Shown here: positions 24,191-30,943 of the stretch, piece by piece | How positions within the stretch are numbered: the first letter of the stretch is position 1 | How the letters are laid out: the number at the start of each line of letters is the position of its first letter | Origin: a virus | Direction: 5' to 3' (one strand) | Virus record (IMG/VR): IMGVR_UViG_3300033153_002448 | Span: 1 to 36,713 of that record | Length of the DNA stretch: 36,713 nt | Notes under the pieces: model-generated | Told to the model about the DNA's origin: nothing | The model's input: the letters and a program-made list of their open reading frames with translations, nothing else | The model's database searches: none | Program-made: the position numbers and the translations under genes

Positions 24191-24832
24191 TTAAAAGGGC
24201 AAATCATCCTCAAAGGACTTCTGCTCTGCTTCCTGTGGAGTCTGTGCAGACTGCGCTGGAGCTGGAGCATATTCTGTTACTTCTACTGGTACTACTGCTG
24301 TTGCTGTGAATGAAGTGTACCAATCGTCGCCACGACCTTTAACACGACTAACTCTTCCAGCAACCATAACAGTCTGACCTTCCACCATTTCAAGAACTTT
24401 ATCTGCTACGTCTTCAAAGGCTACCATACTATGCTTAGATTCACTGTCACCACGAAAATCAACTACCTTTTCCTCTACAGTAAACTTAGCCATGTTACCT
24501 GACTTGGTTTGCTGTGGAGTAATCTTTAGAATTTTTCCAGAAGTAACAAAAGTAATCTTTGCTGTTTCTTTCTCTTCTTTCTTTTTATTTTGGAGAACTG
24601 TTACATTACCCGTAAGGTTAATGTATTTCTGCCAATCACCAGAACCATCTTTGGCGTAATTGACAGAACCTGATGCTAAGATTGCTGCACCGTCTGATAC
24701 TTTACTAACTATCTGCTCACCAAACTGACCGTAAGCGTATAGGAATGGACCACCACCGTGCAACTTCAACGATGCTGACTTTCCTTTCATTGTGGGTGTA
24801 CCGTTAACTACACCAGAAACATCTACTCTCAT
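24191..24832 (-). CDS. ssb: Single-stranded DNA-binding protein with two OB-like domains (213 aa)
   Basis: The C-terminus ends KSFEDDLPF, the acidic, aromatic-ended tip used by bacterial SSB proteins to recruit replication partners. Before it is a flexible Pro/Ala/Gln linker (YAPAPAQSAQTPQEAEQ). Two similar strand-rich domains precede it: residues about 1-85 (VDVSGVVNGTPTMKGKSASL; ILASGSVNYAKDGSGDWQKY) and about 90-185 (TFVTSGKILKITPQQTKSGN; MVAGRVSRVKGRGDDWYTSF). The duplication is unusual, as most SSBs have one OB fold per chain. It has its own consensus promoter just upstream (24872-24900), so it can be expressed apart from the terminase genes. Confidence 0.8.
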   Translation of the reverse strand: MRVDVSGVVNGTPTMKGKSASLKLHGGGPFLYAYGQFGEQIVSKVSDGAAILASGSVNYAKDGSGDWQKYINLTGNVTVLQNKKKEEKETAKITFVTSGKILKITPQQTKSGNMAKFTVEEKVVDFRGDSESKHSMVAFEDVADKVLEMVEGQTVMVAGRVSRVKGRGDDWYTSFTATAVVPVEVTEYAPAPAQSAQTPQEAEQKSFEDDLPF

Positions 24833-24871
24833 TTTGTACTCTCCTATATTATGAAATTGTTAACTATATAC

Positions 24872-24900
24872 ATTATACTATTAATTGTGAAATTTGTCAA
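24872..24900 (-). promoter_or_regulatory. Consensus sigma70-type promoter for the SSB gene
   Basis: The minus strand reads TTGACA (24895-24900), a 17-bp spacer, then TATAAT (24872-24877). It lies between the terminase stop and the SSB start, and suggests early expression of this replication gene. Confidence 0.88.
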
Positions 24901-24905
24901 GTACA

Positions 24906-26555
24906 TTATCTTATACGGACACTTCTCCTATTTTTATTTTTATATTTCTTTGAACCTTTCGAGACCTCTTTGCCTCTCAAGACCTTCACACGAACTTTAT
25001 TGTTACCGCCCTCTATGCTTCCGATAACTGCGTATAATAAAGCGTGCGCTAAGTGGTCTGGTCCGACATGTCTCCAAGTAACTTTTTGGTCTACTCCTAA
25101 TGGGGTTGTTGTTTCTTCAACATCCCTTCTCATGTTACCTATGTGAGTAAACAATAGCGTTGCCCATTCAGGAAGTTCTCCATCTTCGGATGAAATGAAT
25201 ATCTCACCCTTCTTAATCATTTCCATAACTAGGTCAAACGCCTGACTTCTTCTAATTGTAACGTGCTCCACACCTTTCTCAACATCTTTTGTAACCTTGA
25301 ATAGACCTTTGATTCTTGTATGGTAATCAGCAAGTTTCAACATACCTTTGCTTTTCTTGGCTATTTGCGTAGCTGTATTTCTATTAGGGTCTGCATCAAG
25401 TACACCACCAGAAAACTTACGTTGTTTCAGTATTCTCTCTAGCTCCTCAAACCCATCTTCTTCAATCTCATCTGCATAGACAACTTCTATATCGTCACCC
25501 TTTACAGCAACAATAACAAGACTTATTGTATTGGCTTGGTCTATACCAATGTATAATCTACCTTCATCAATGCCACCCTCATGAACTGCGTTATCCATCA
25601 ACCAATCATAATTAACATCTGTGTTCCCAGAAGAGTAGGGTATTCCTATTCTTTTCCTATAGAACTCTTGTACGGTAGCATTAGGGTCTACGCTATTTAG
25701 ATACAACTCCATTGGGTCATAGAACATCATCTGATTGATGTGGTATCCTTTGTGGAAGTTCACCAAGTCTGGTATCTGCGCCACCCACTCACCACTAAGA
25801 AAGTCCTGAGTTGTCATTGGTCCTTCACACCTGTGGCAGATGTAGTTTGCTGTATCTGGGTTAAGTTTCATACCAGTGATTCTCATATTCTTTTTCCAAT
25901 CAAGAACCTGCTGGTGTCCGCAACGAGGGCACTTAACCATCCACTCATACTGACACGATTTAGTGTACAGCGCATCTACCCCATAACCTTTGATAGTTGG
26001 TGTAGAATAGTTTAGTGTAAGCTTCCAGTCGCTATCGTCCATACGGTTTTGCATAGTAGCAACGTGGTCTGGATTTGATAAGTCAACCTCATCGTTCATA
26101 ACAACATCAGCACTAAGCATCCTAGGCTCTGTTGTCATAGCCATCATGTACATGAAAGCTGAACCTATCTGCTTCATCTTTACAGCATCAACACTTCCCT
26201 TCCTAGATTGCAAGTAAGGACTGTATGTAATTATTGGATTTAGTTTTGCTCTTACCAAGTCAATAACATCTTGGTCTCTTGGCAACGAATAGGCTATGTT
26301 AAGATTAAACTCTGTCATCATATGCATAGCCTTAACCAGACCAGCAGTAGTCAGACCACTTTGGGTTGACTTGATGATTGTTGTTTTCCTTGACCTATCT
26401 TCTCCATTCTGAATTTTATATGGATTCAGTGTGTCATAAATAGCAGGAAGCCAAGGTCTATATTCCCACTTAACTTTGCTAGGTAAAGTAATGTAAGTCA
26501 TACCATACGAAAACGGGTCACGGGTAGCCTGCTCTTTTAGTTCCTTATCAATCAT
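24906..26555 (-). CDS. Terminase large subunit, lambda gpA-like (549 aa)
   Basis: The ATPase half has a deviant Walker A (KSTQSGLTTA, residues 62-71) and a Walker B (VVMNDEVD, acidic pair 155-156). A zinc ribbon follows (CPRC near residue 209 and CHRC near 240), as in the lambda gpA family. The nuclease half has IGIDQAN (Asp 339), LDADPN (Asp 387/389) and DHLAHALLYA near the end. The C-terminus is strongly basic. Together with the small subunit it cuts concatemeric DNA and drives it into the prohead. ATG at 26555 overlaps the previous stop (ATGA) and is preferred over an in-frame TTG at 26570. Confidence 0.9.
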   Translation of the reverse strand: MIDKELKEQATRDPFSYGMTYITLPSKVKWEYRPWLPAIYDTLNPYKIQNGEDRSRKTTIIKSTQSGLTTAGLVKAMHMMTEFNLNIAYSLPRDQDVIDLVRAKLNPIITYSPYLQSRKGSVDAVKMKQIGSAFMYMMAMTTEPRMLSADVVMNDEVDLSNPDHVATMQNRMDDSDWKLTLNYSTPTIKGYGVDALYTKSCQYEWMVKCPRCGHQQVLDWKKNMRITGMKLNPDTANYICHRCEGPMTTQDFLSGEWVAQIPDLVNFHKGYHINQMMFYDPMELYLNSVDPNATVQEFYRKRIGIPYSSGNTDVNYDWLMDNAVHEGGIDEGRLYIGIDQANTISLVIVAVKGDDIEVVYADEIEEDGFEELERILKQRKFSGGVLDADPNRNTATQIAKKSKGMLKLADYHTRIKGLFKVTKDVEKGVEHVTIRRSQAFDLVMEMIKKGEIFISSEDGELPEWATLLFTHIGNMRRDVEETTTPLGVDQKVTWRHVGPDHLAHALLYAVIGSIEGGNNKVRVKVLRGKEVSKGSKKYKNKNRRSVRIR

Positions 26556-27340
26556 ACAATCTCTTCCCAAAGGACGTTGTAGACTTCTTCGTAGGTATCT
26601 TTATTTACATTATGCGTACCTATGTGCCCTGTTATAGCCTGCTTACTTCTAAAATCTTCGCCACAGATGTGGCAAATAATACCACCAGTCTCAGTGTAAG
26701 ACCAGCTACCAAATACGCCGTGATGTGGTAAGCCCCTGTCATCCAACAAAGAAACGTTGGCAATAAATTGTGGCTCTTGTTCTGGCATTACCAATTTCTG
26801 CCCACCCACCATACCCCGCTTTAAATAATCAAGTGCCGAAGTACCATCAACATTAAGAACAATGTTCACATCTCCGTCACCAGTTTTGTTGATGCTCAGA
26901 CCCTCAAGGGGATTACTGTTCATCATCTTCATGAATGTATTTATAACCCACTCTGCGTGAGTAATCTTTTTTAGATATATAGATGTTTGGCTTTTCCCCA
27001 ACTCACTGTCTGCTGGGTCTTCCAACAAAAAGATATTAGATACCTCTAGTGCTCTCAGCATTTGCTTCTGAAATTTATTCAACATCAAAGCTAACATCAT
27101 CTTCTTTTTGTGGGTCAAGGCACTTTGAATAACTTCGCTATCCTTGATGTGTCTTCTCCAAGTTGTTGGAGAAATGCCTGCCATATTTGCGCTTTCTGGT
27201 ATACTGTAACCAACCAGAAGATATGACAAAGCTTCTGCGTCCTTATCAGTAAGACTCTCTGTATCAATATTATTAATTATATCGTCCCAGCTAATGTCCT
27301 CTATGGTAATCTCTTCTGTGTACGCCTGTATCTCACTCAT
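26552..27340 (-). CDS. Probable small terminase subunit with a C-terminal C2H2 zinc finger (262 aa)
   Basis: It directly precedes the large terminase gene, overlapping it by 4 bp. Residues 35-70 form a helix-turn-helix (YLLVGYSIPESANMAGISPT then TWRRHI) as in small terminase DNA-recognition domains. The middle is helical and likely oligomeric. Residues 223-243 are CHICGEDF...H...H with spacing C-x2-C-x12-H-x3-H and hydrophobic residues at the expected positions, a classical C2H2 finger, rare in bacterial viruses. The role in DNA recognition at the packaging site is inferred from position and domains. A transcription-factor role is the alternative. Confidence 0.7.
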   Translation of the reverse strand: MSEIQAYTEEITIEDISWDDIINNIDTESLTDKDAEALSYLLVGYSIPESANMAGISPTTWRRHIKDSEVIQSALTHKKKMMLALMLNKFQKQMLRALEVSNIFLLEDPADSELGKSQTSIYLKKITHAEWVINTFMKMMNSNPLEGLSINKTGDGDVNIVLNVDGTSALDYLKRGMVGGQKLVMPEQEPQFIANVSLLDDRGLPHHGVFGSWSYTETGGIICHICGEDFRSKQAITGHIGTHNVNKDTYEEVYNVLWEEIV

Positions 27341-27347
27341 ACTCCCC

Positions 27348-27587
27348 CTAACTCAGATATCTAAATTCCTCTTGTAAATACTCTATACTAACCTCACGCT
27401 TTCCTGCCCTAATAACATCTCTTCTTCTTCTTTGCTTCTCGTTCCACATGTACCGCAACCACTCGTCCCAATCTTCTGGCTTAGACCCATACTGCTCAAA
27501 ATGTTCTGAGCACAGCGGGAACGGGTAAGTTATATTCTTACCACATATAAGACATTCTTTTTTCATTGCTTCTGGATACAGCGTCAT
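27348..27587 (-). CDS. Small zinc-finger protein upstream of the terminase genes (79 aa)
   Basis: CLICG and PLCSEH give a Cys/His zinc site (residues about 12-29). The C-terminal half is basic and helical (WNEKQRRRRDVIRAGKREVS). It begins within the end of the preceding HTH gene (ATGA overlap), behind GGGGAG, so the two are probably made together. The shape, a small zinc knuckle plus a basic helix, suggests nucleic acid binding. No family is recognised. A second in-frame ATG at 27566 is possible but lacks as good a ribosome site. Confidence 0.6.
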   Translation of the reverse strand: MTLYPEAMKKECLICGKNITYPFPLCSEHFEQYGSKPEDWDEWLRYMWNEKQRRRRDVIRAGKREVSIEYLQEEFRYLS

Positions 27588-27922
27588 ATCGTCTCCCCAC
27601 CTAACATTTCAAGAGTCTTGTCTTTTAGAATTTCCCGTGCTTTTGCGATACGCTTGGTTACCCCAAGTCTGGATATGTTGAGGACTTCTGCTATTTCTCT
27701 GTGTGTAAAGTTTGAGATACTGAGTATCAGCATTTCAATTTCTGTGTGGTACTCAGGATATACTTCTGATAACATATTTTTTATAAAGATTTGTTTGTCA
27801 ATCTCTTCTCTCATATCTTCTGACATAGCACTAATAAGCCTTCTTGTGCTTTGCTTTCTTGTTTTGGCATCATCACCTTTTTCTGTGTAAACGCCTACAT
27901 CACTACTTCTATAAAATCCCAT
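27584..27922 (-). CDS. Sigma-region-4-like HTH regulator (112 aa)
   Basis: Residues 70-105 read LILSISNFTHREIAEVLNIS and then RLGVTKRIAKAREIL, the pattern of sigma-factor region 4 or ArpU/RinA-like phage late regulators. The N-terminal part has no sigma region 2 motif, so it is not a full sigma factor. The frame is open to 28003, but the start at 27922 is chosen because GAGGGGG lies just before it and because a late-type promoter element (27941-27955) occupies the upstream sequence. It is the first gene after that element. I infer a regulator of packaging and structural genes, possibly acting at the four matching elements; this is untested. Confidence 0.65.
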   Translation of the reverse strand: MGFYRSSDVGVYTEKGDDAKTRKQSTRRLISAMSEDMREEIDKQIFIKNMLSEVYPEYHTEIEMLILSISNFTHREIAEVLNISRLGVTKRIAKAREILKDKTLEMLGGETI

Positions 27923-27940
27923 ATCCCCCTCTCTTTCCGT

Positions 27941-27955
27941 ATTAACTATAATCAT
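27941..27955 (-). promoter_or_regulatory. Phage-specific late-type promoter element, site 3
   Basis: The minus strand reads ATGATTATAGTTAAT, then ACGGAAAGAGAGGGGGAT and the start of the HTH gene. It would drive the HTH gene and the terminase operon, and could allow autoregulation. Confidence 0.75.
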
Positions 27956-28029
27956 AAAATTCCAACATTGGTTACCGACTTTTTGCTCAATGAACATTAA
28001 CAATTTCTACCCTTGACAAATACTAACTA

Positions 28030-28117
28030 GTGTGTTACCCTATATATACTATATACTTAATAATACTATATATTATAATACTACAACTATACACCTTAGA
28101 ATAAAGAATCAATATAA
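28030..28117. other. Very AT-rich intergenic stretch between early and packaging genes
   Basis: About 90 bp made of repeated TATATA, ACTATA and TAATA runs, with no open reading frame I would defend. A TTGACA lies at 28014-28019 on the plus strand, but no good -10 box follows at the right distance. It lies just beyond the point where the two arms diverge. An easily melted replication origin or an upstream element for the left arm are options; neither is shown. Confidence 0.35.
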
Positions 28118-28336
28118 CTATATATTATTTATAATGCTTTTCTTTTTCCAAGCTTCGACTCCCTTTGGAAACCAACTTACCGAGACAATATCATACCACC
28201 ACAAGAAGCGGAATGAAAATACTGTAACCCATTTATATTCATCTACCCAATGCCCATACGACAGTCCATCAAAAGAAAATATAAAAGCGAATCCGCACCC
28301 CATGTCCCAACTATGTCTGATATGTAGTTTTTTCAT
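28118..28336 (-). CDS. Small early-type protein, unassigned (72 aa)
   Basis: ATG at 28334-28336 is preceded by AGAGGTGATG and a perfect consensus promoter (28355-28383). The protein starts MKKLHIRHSWDMGCGFAFIF and is unusually rich in Trp, Phe and Tyr (FSFRFLWWYDIVSVSWFPKG). No signal peptide or clear membrane anchor is seen, though the centre is hydrophobic. Placement next to the strongest divergent promoter suggests an immediate-early gene, perhaps acting on the host; that is inference. Confidence 0.65.
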   Translation of the reverse strand: MKKLHIRHSWDMGCGFAFIFSFDGLSYGHWVDEYKWVTVFSFRFLWWYDIVSVSWFPKGVEAWKKKSIINNI

Positions 28337-28354
28337 AACATCACCTCTATAAAC

Positions 28355-28383
28355 ATTATATCATTAAAAGAACGTCTTGTCAA
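28355..28383 (-). promoter_or_regulatory. Consensus sigma70-type promoter, leftward early
   Basis: On the minus strand, TTGACA (28378-28383), a 17-bp spacer, TATAAT (28355-28360). It drives the 72-residue gene. Its -35 box is only 4 bp from the -35 box of the rightward promoter. Confidence 0.92.
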
Positions 28384-28387
28384 GCCC

Positions 28388-28416
28388 TTGACTTTTATAA
28401 TAGTCTGTGATATAAT
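28388..28416 (+). promoter_or_regulatory. Consensus sigma70-type promoter, rightward early
   Basis: TTGACT (28388-28393), a 17-bp spacer, TATAAT (28411-28416), followed by a short leader and AAAGGGG before the recombinase gene. Confidence 0.92.
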
Positions 28417-28446
28417 GTATATAGAGACCATAATAAAGGGGTGAAT

Positions 28447-29388
28447 ATGAAATTGTTATCGCTTGACAAAATAAATATGGGCATTGAGTTCGTGCCCACG
28501 GGAATACCAGTGTTTGACTACTACTACAAAGGCGCACCTATTGGAAAGTTGATAAGTGCTTTTGGTGCGGAAGATGCTGGTAAATCAACGCTTGGGTTCT
28601 ACCTTATGAAAGCTTTTCAAGATTACTTTCCAAATAAGCAAGTCTTATTCTTAGACTACGAAAAGAAATTAGACCCTAACTACCTAGAACTAATTGGTGT
28701 TGATTTTTCTAGGGTACTGTACGCAGATGTGAATACAATTGAAGAGGGGCTTGAGCTTGCTAGACAGCGTATGAAAAAAGAGAACGACATCTCACTTATA
28801 GTCGTTGATTCTATTGCTGGTGCTAGCACAAACCAAGAGATACTGGGTGACATTGAGGATGCTAACATTGGTGTCAAAGCCAGAAAGATAAGTCAGTCTT
28901 TGCGTATGGTTATAGGACTTATGAATGAAACTAGAACAACCATGCTAATGATTAACCAGATTAGAGATAGCATTGGTAGCTACGGTGGTGGCATTACAAC
29001 TCCAGGTGGTCATGCTGAAAAGCACCACTCAATCCTTAGAATGTTTATTACACAAGCTAAGTGGAAAGACAAAGATGATGGTCAGCTAATGAACATCCAT
29101 GTCAACAAGAACCACGCCGGTCCTAAGGGAATCAAGGCTACTGTTCACATTGACACTTCAAGAGTTTGGAAAGGACTACCGCCTATCAACCCTGTTCTTG
29201 AAAATACTTACTTAGCTATTGATAAGGGACTACTACATCGTGCTGGTTCTTGGTATAAGTGGAACAAGGAAGATGAAACAAATATTGCTCAGGGATTCAA
29301 CAACCTAGTTGAACACTTTGAAATAAATCCAGACGACTATGATAAACTAATAGCTATGCTATATGGTAAACCACTTGACACAGAATAA
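28447..29388 (+). CDS. RecA/UvsX-like recombinase (313 aa)
   Basis: The Walker A is GAEDAGKST (residues 40-48), close to RecA GPESSGKTT. Walker B is ISLIVVDSIAG (Asp 121). FLDYEKKLDPNYLELIGVDF matches the RecA 'AFIDAEHALDP.YA..LGVD' region, with Glu in DYEKK. QIRDSIGSYGG with TTPGGHAEKHHS matches the DNA-binding L2 region and its neighbours (RecA 'Q.R.K.G...TTGG.ALKFYAS'). It should form filaments on single-stranded DNA for strand exchange and recombination-dependent replication. ATG at 28447 is preferred because AAAGGGG lies 5 bases upstream; an in-frame GTG lies at 28441. It is first in the rightward operon. Confidence 0.9.
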   Translation: MKLLSLDKINMGIEFVPTGIPVFDYYYKGAPIGKLISAFGAEDAGKSTLGFYLMKAFQDYFPNKQVLFLDYEKKLDPNYLELIGVDFSRVLYADVNTIEEGLELARQRMKKENDISLIVVDSIAGASTNQEILGDIEDANIGVKARKISQSLRMVIGLMNETRTTMLMINQIRDSIGSYGGGITTPGGHAEKHHSILRMFITQAKWKDKDDGQLMNIHVNKNHAGPKGIKATVHIDTSRVWKGLPPINPVLENTYLAIDKGLLHRAGSWYKWNKEDETNIAQGFNNLVEHFEINPDDYDKLIAMLYGKPLDTE

Positions 29389-29403
29389 AATCTATGATAC
29401 AAT
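29375..29403 (+). promoter_or_regulatory. Consensus sigma70-type promoter inside the end of the recombinase gene
   Basis: TTGACA (29375-29380), a 17-bp spacer, TACAAT (29398-29403). It starts in the last codons of the recombinase gene and would allow independent transcription of the downstream replication genes. Confidence 0.8.
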
Positions 29404-29419
29404 GATATTGAGGTGACAT

Positions 29420-30040
29420 ATGAAAAAATACATCTTGGATGTTTACACAAAAAGAAATGAAATAATGCTTTCCAAACTTCTAAGGGAAGCAACAGATGAT
29501 TCAAAAGATGAACTAGGGAGACTAGAGTGGCAGATAGATAACTCTGACACCGATGTACTAGTCAGTGACTTAGTTGCTGTTGCTGTTTACAGACCTAGCA
29601 TGGAAGCTATTGATAAATACAATGATGGTATAGCTTTCTACAGTGGTGACGATTTAGTTGAGAAGCTTGAGAAACTAATGATTGCTACTGAAACACAGAA
29701 CAACGTGTTCGCTGGGTGGGGAATCAAATCATACGTAGTTCCTGTTCTATACCGCTCATTCATTATGAATGGATTACCGCTTCGTGTTCTTGGTACAGTA
29801 TTCAACACTTATCCTTTTGAGGACAGAGACACCATTGACTTGAACAACATGTATAACTTCAATGGACAAATGAGCACAGTGAGGGCAAGAAACAGATACT
29901 CTCTGGAAGAGACAGCATACGCATATGGATATGAAAATGCGTTTGAAGAAGACATTGACCCAAGCCCTGAGAATATTCTCAGGAGAAGAATCAAGTTACA
30001 AAGATTCTTGTTTGACTTAAGGGGACTGTCGTGGGAGTAG
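29420..30040 (+). CDS. Unassigned early protein, faintly DnaQ-exonuclease-like (206 aa)
   Basis: The gene has a strong GAGGTGACAT ribosome site. The middle, FAGWGIKSYVVPVLYRSFIM followed by NGLPLRVLG and DTIDLNNMYNFNG, is laid out like the exo II region of the exonuclease at 34129 (CGFNSINYDWSVILRRIAIL, then IDIMNLAWNF). The catalytic acids are not evident: the exo I D-x-E and exo III acid are missing or out of place. If related, it is probably an inactive DnaQ-fold protein, but this is a weak by-eye resemblance. It lies between recombinase and primase, so a replication role is likely. Confidence 0.55.
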   Translation: MKKYILDVYTKRNEIMLSKLLREATDDSKDELGRLEWQIDNSDTDVLVSDLVAVAVYRPSMEAIDKYNDGIAFYSGDDLVEKLEKLMIATETQNNVFAGWGIKSYVVPVLYRSFIMNGLPLRVLGTVFNTYPFEDRDTIDLNNMYNFNGQMSTVRARNRYSLEETAYAYGYENAFEEDIDPSPENILRRRIKLQRFLFDLRGLSWE

Positions 30041-30378
30041 AAGACGCAACCATCATTACGCTGTACGATAGATTTCTTGATTCAGACAACTTGTTTGATG
30101 TTGTTATTGGTGTGTATGAGATTAATCATATAGTAAAATACGAGAGGGACTCGAACAGCGTAAGGTATAATCTCATTATGGATTGTGAGACAAGACTTTT
30201 GATAGAGTTCCTCTGCTATTCTTGGGCTTCCAAGATAAGAGCTACTGTATTCAAGAAAGCTATAGAGGAGTGGATTTCCACACAACAAATTCCTTATTAT
30301 ATTATACCTAAAAAGGATTTTACAGAATATGTCAGAGAAAATGATTTTCTACAATGTCCAGAAGGATTTGATGTATGA
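30031..30378 (+). CDS. Unassigned early protein (115 aa)
   Basis: It starts at GTG 30031 behind AAGGGG and overlaps the previous gene by 10 bp. The protein is helical, with FLDSDNLFDVVIGVYEINHI, CETRLLIEFLCYSWASKIRA and KKAIEEWIST. No motif is recognised. Tight overlap on both sides indicates coupled translation in the replication operon. Confidence 0.6.
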   Translation: MGVEDATIITLYDRFLDSDNLFDVVIGVYEINHIVKYERDSNSVRYNLIMDCETRLLIEFLCYSWASKIRATVFKKAIEEWISTQQIPYYIIPKKDFTEYVRENDFLQCPEGFDV

Positions 30379-30943
30379 TGATTACTTTGAGCTTGAGTTA
30401 CTAGACGGAAGAACACTCCGTTGGAAGAACTTTGGTCAAGTAGTTACTGTTGATAATCTGGATGCAAGAAAGTTACGCATTGGAACTAGCGGAGCTGTCT
30501 TGAACAAAGAGGATTTCGAAGCTATTACAGAAATAAATTTCGAGTGGCTTATAAATGCACAAGAGTTTGGATATGGTAAAGAAGAGAGCTACATAAATCT
30601 TACTTTTCCAAGAGACTGGATTGAAATTAAGTTGCACGCCAAGTATGATACAAGAGACGAAGAATACCCAGAGAGAGACTACTTCTATTGGATAAATGAA
30701 TATATTTTATTTGGTGAGTATGTGAAGAGATTGAATGTTACAGAAGATAAAGCCATTGACTACTTATTGAATTGGAGAAGACCTAAACTAAAAACAAATG
30801 GTTCTATTCAAGCAGTCGTGTATCATAATGGGACACCTGTCTACGTAGGTATGCTTGACAATGAGAAAAAGAAAGCTTGTGTTGATTCATTCTTTAGATT
30901 AATTTATGGAATACAGCTACACGGAGAAGATAATGTACGATAA
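30371..30943 (+). CDS. Unassigned early protein (190 aa)
   Basis: The ATG at 30371 is chosen because AGAAGGA lies 4-5 bases upstream; the frame is open further to 30329. The protein has strand-rich parts (FELELLDGRTLRWKNFGQVV; SIQAVVYHNGTPVYVGMLDN) and an aromatic acidic centre (EEYPERDYFYWINEYILFGE). No family is recognised. It overlaps its neighbours by 8 and 11 bp and directly precedes the primase, so a role near replication is plausible. Confidence 0.6.
   Translation: MYDDYFELELLDGRTLRWKNFGQVVTVDNLDARKLRIGTSGAVLNKEDFEAITEINFEWLINAQEFGYGKEESYINLTFPRDWIEIKLHAKYDTRDEEYPERDYFYWINEYILFGEYVKRLNVTEDKAIDYLLNWRRPKLKTNGSIQAVVYHNGTPVYVGMLDNEKKKACVDSFFRLIYGIQLHGEDNVR

Noticed and set aside
28014-28045. 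TTGACA at 28014-28019 as a rightward promoter
   Set aside because: At 16-18 bp spacing the -10 position reads TTACCC/TACCCT, a poor match, and there is no credible gene directly downstream on the plus strand.
28032-28352. Plus-strand open frame of 106 codons starting in the AT-rich stretch
   Set aside because: It is antisense to the 72-residue gene that has a perfect promoter and ribosome site, and it has no ribosome site of its own.
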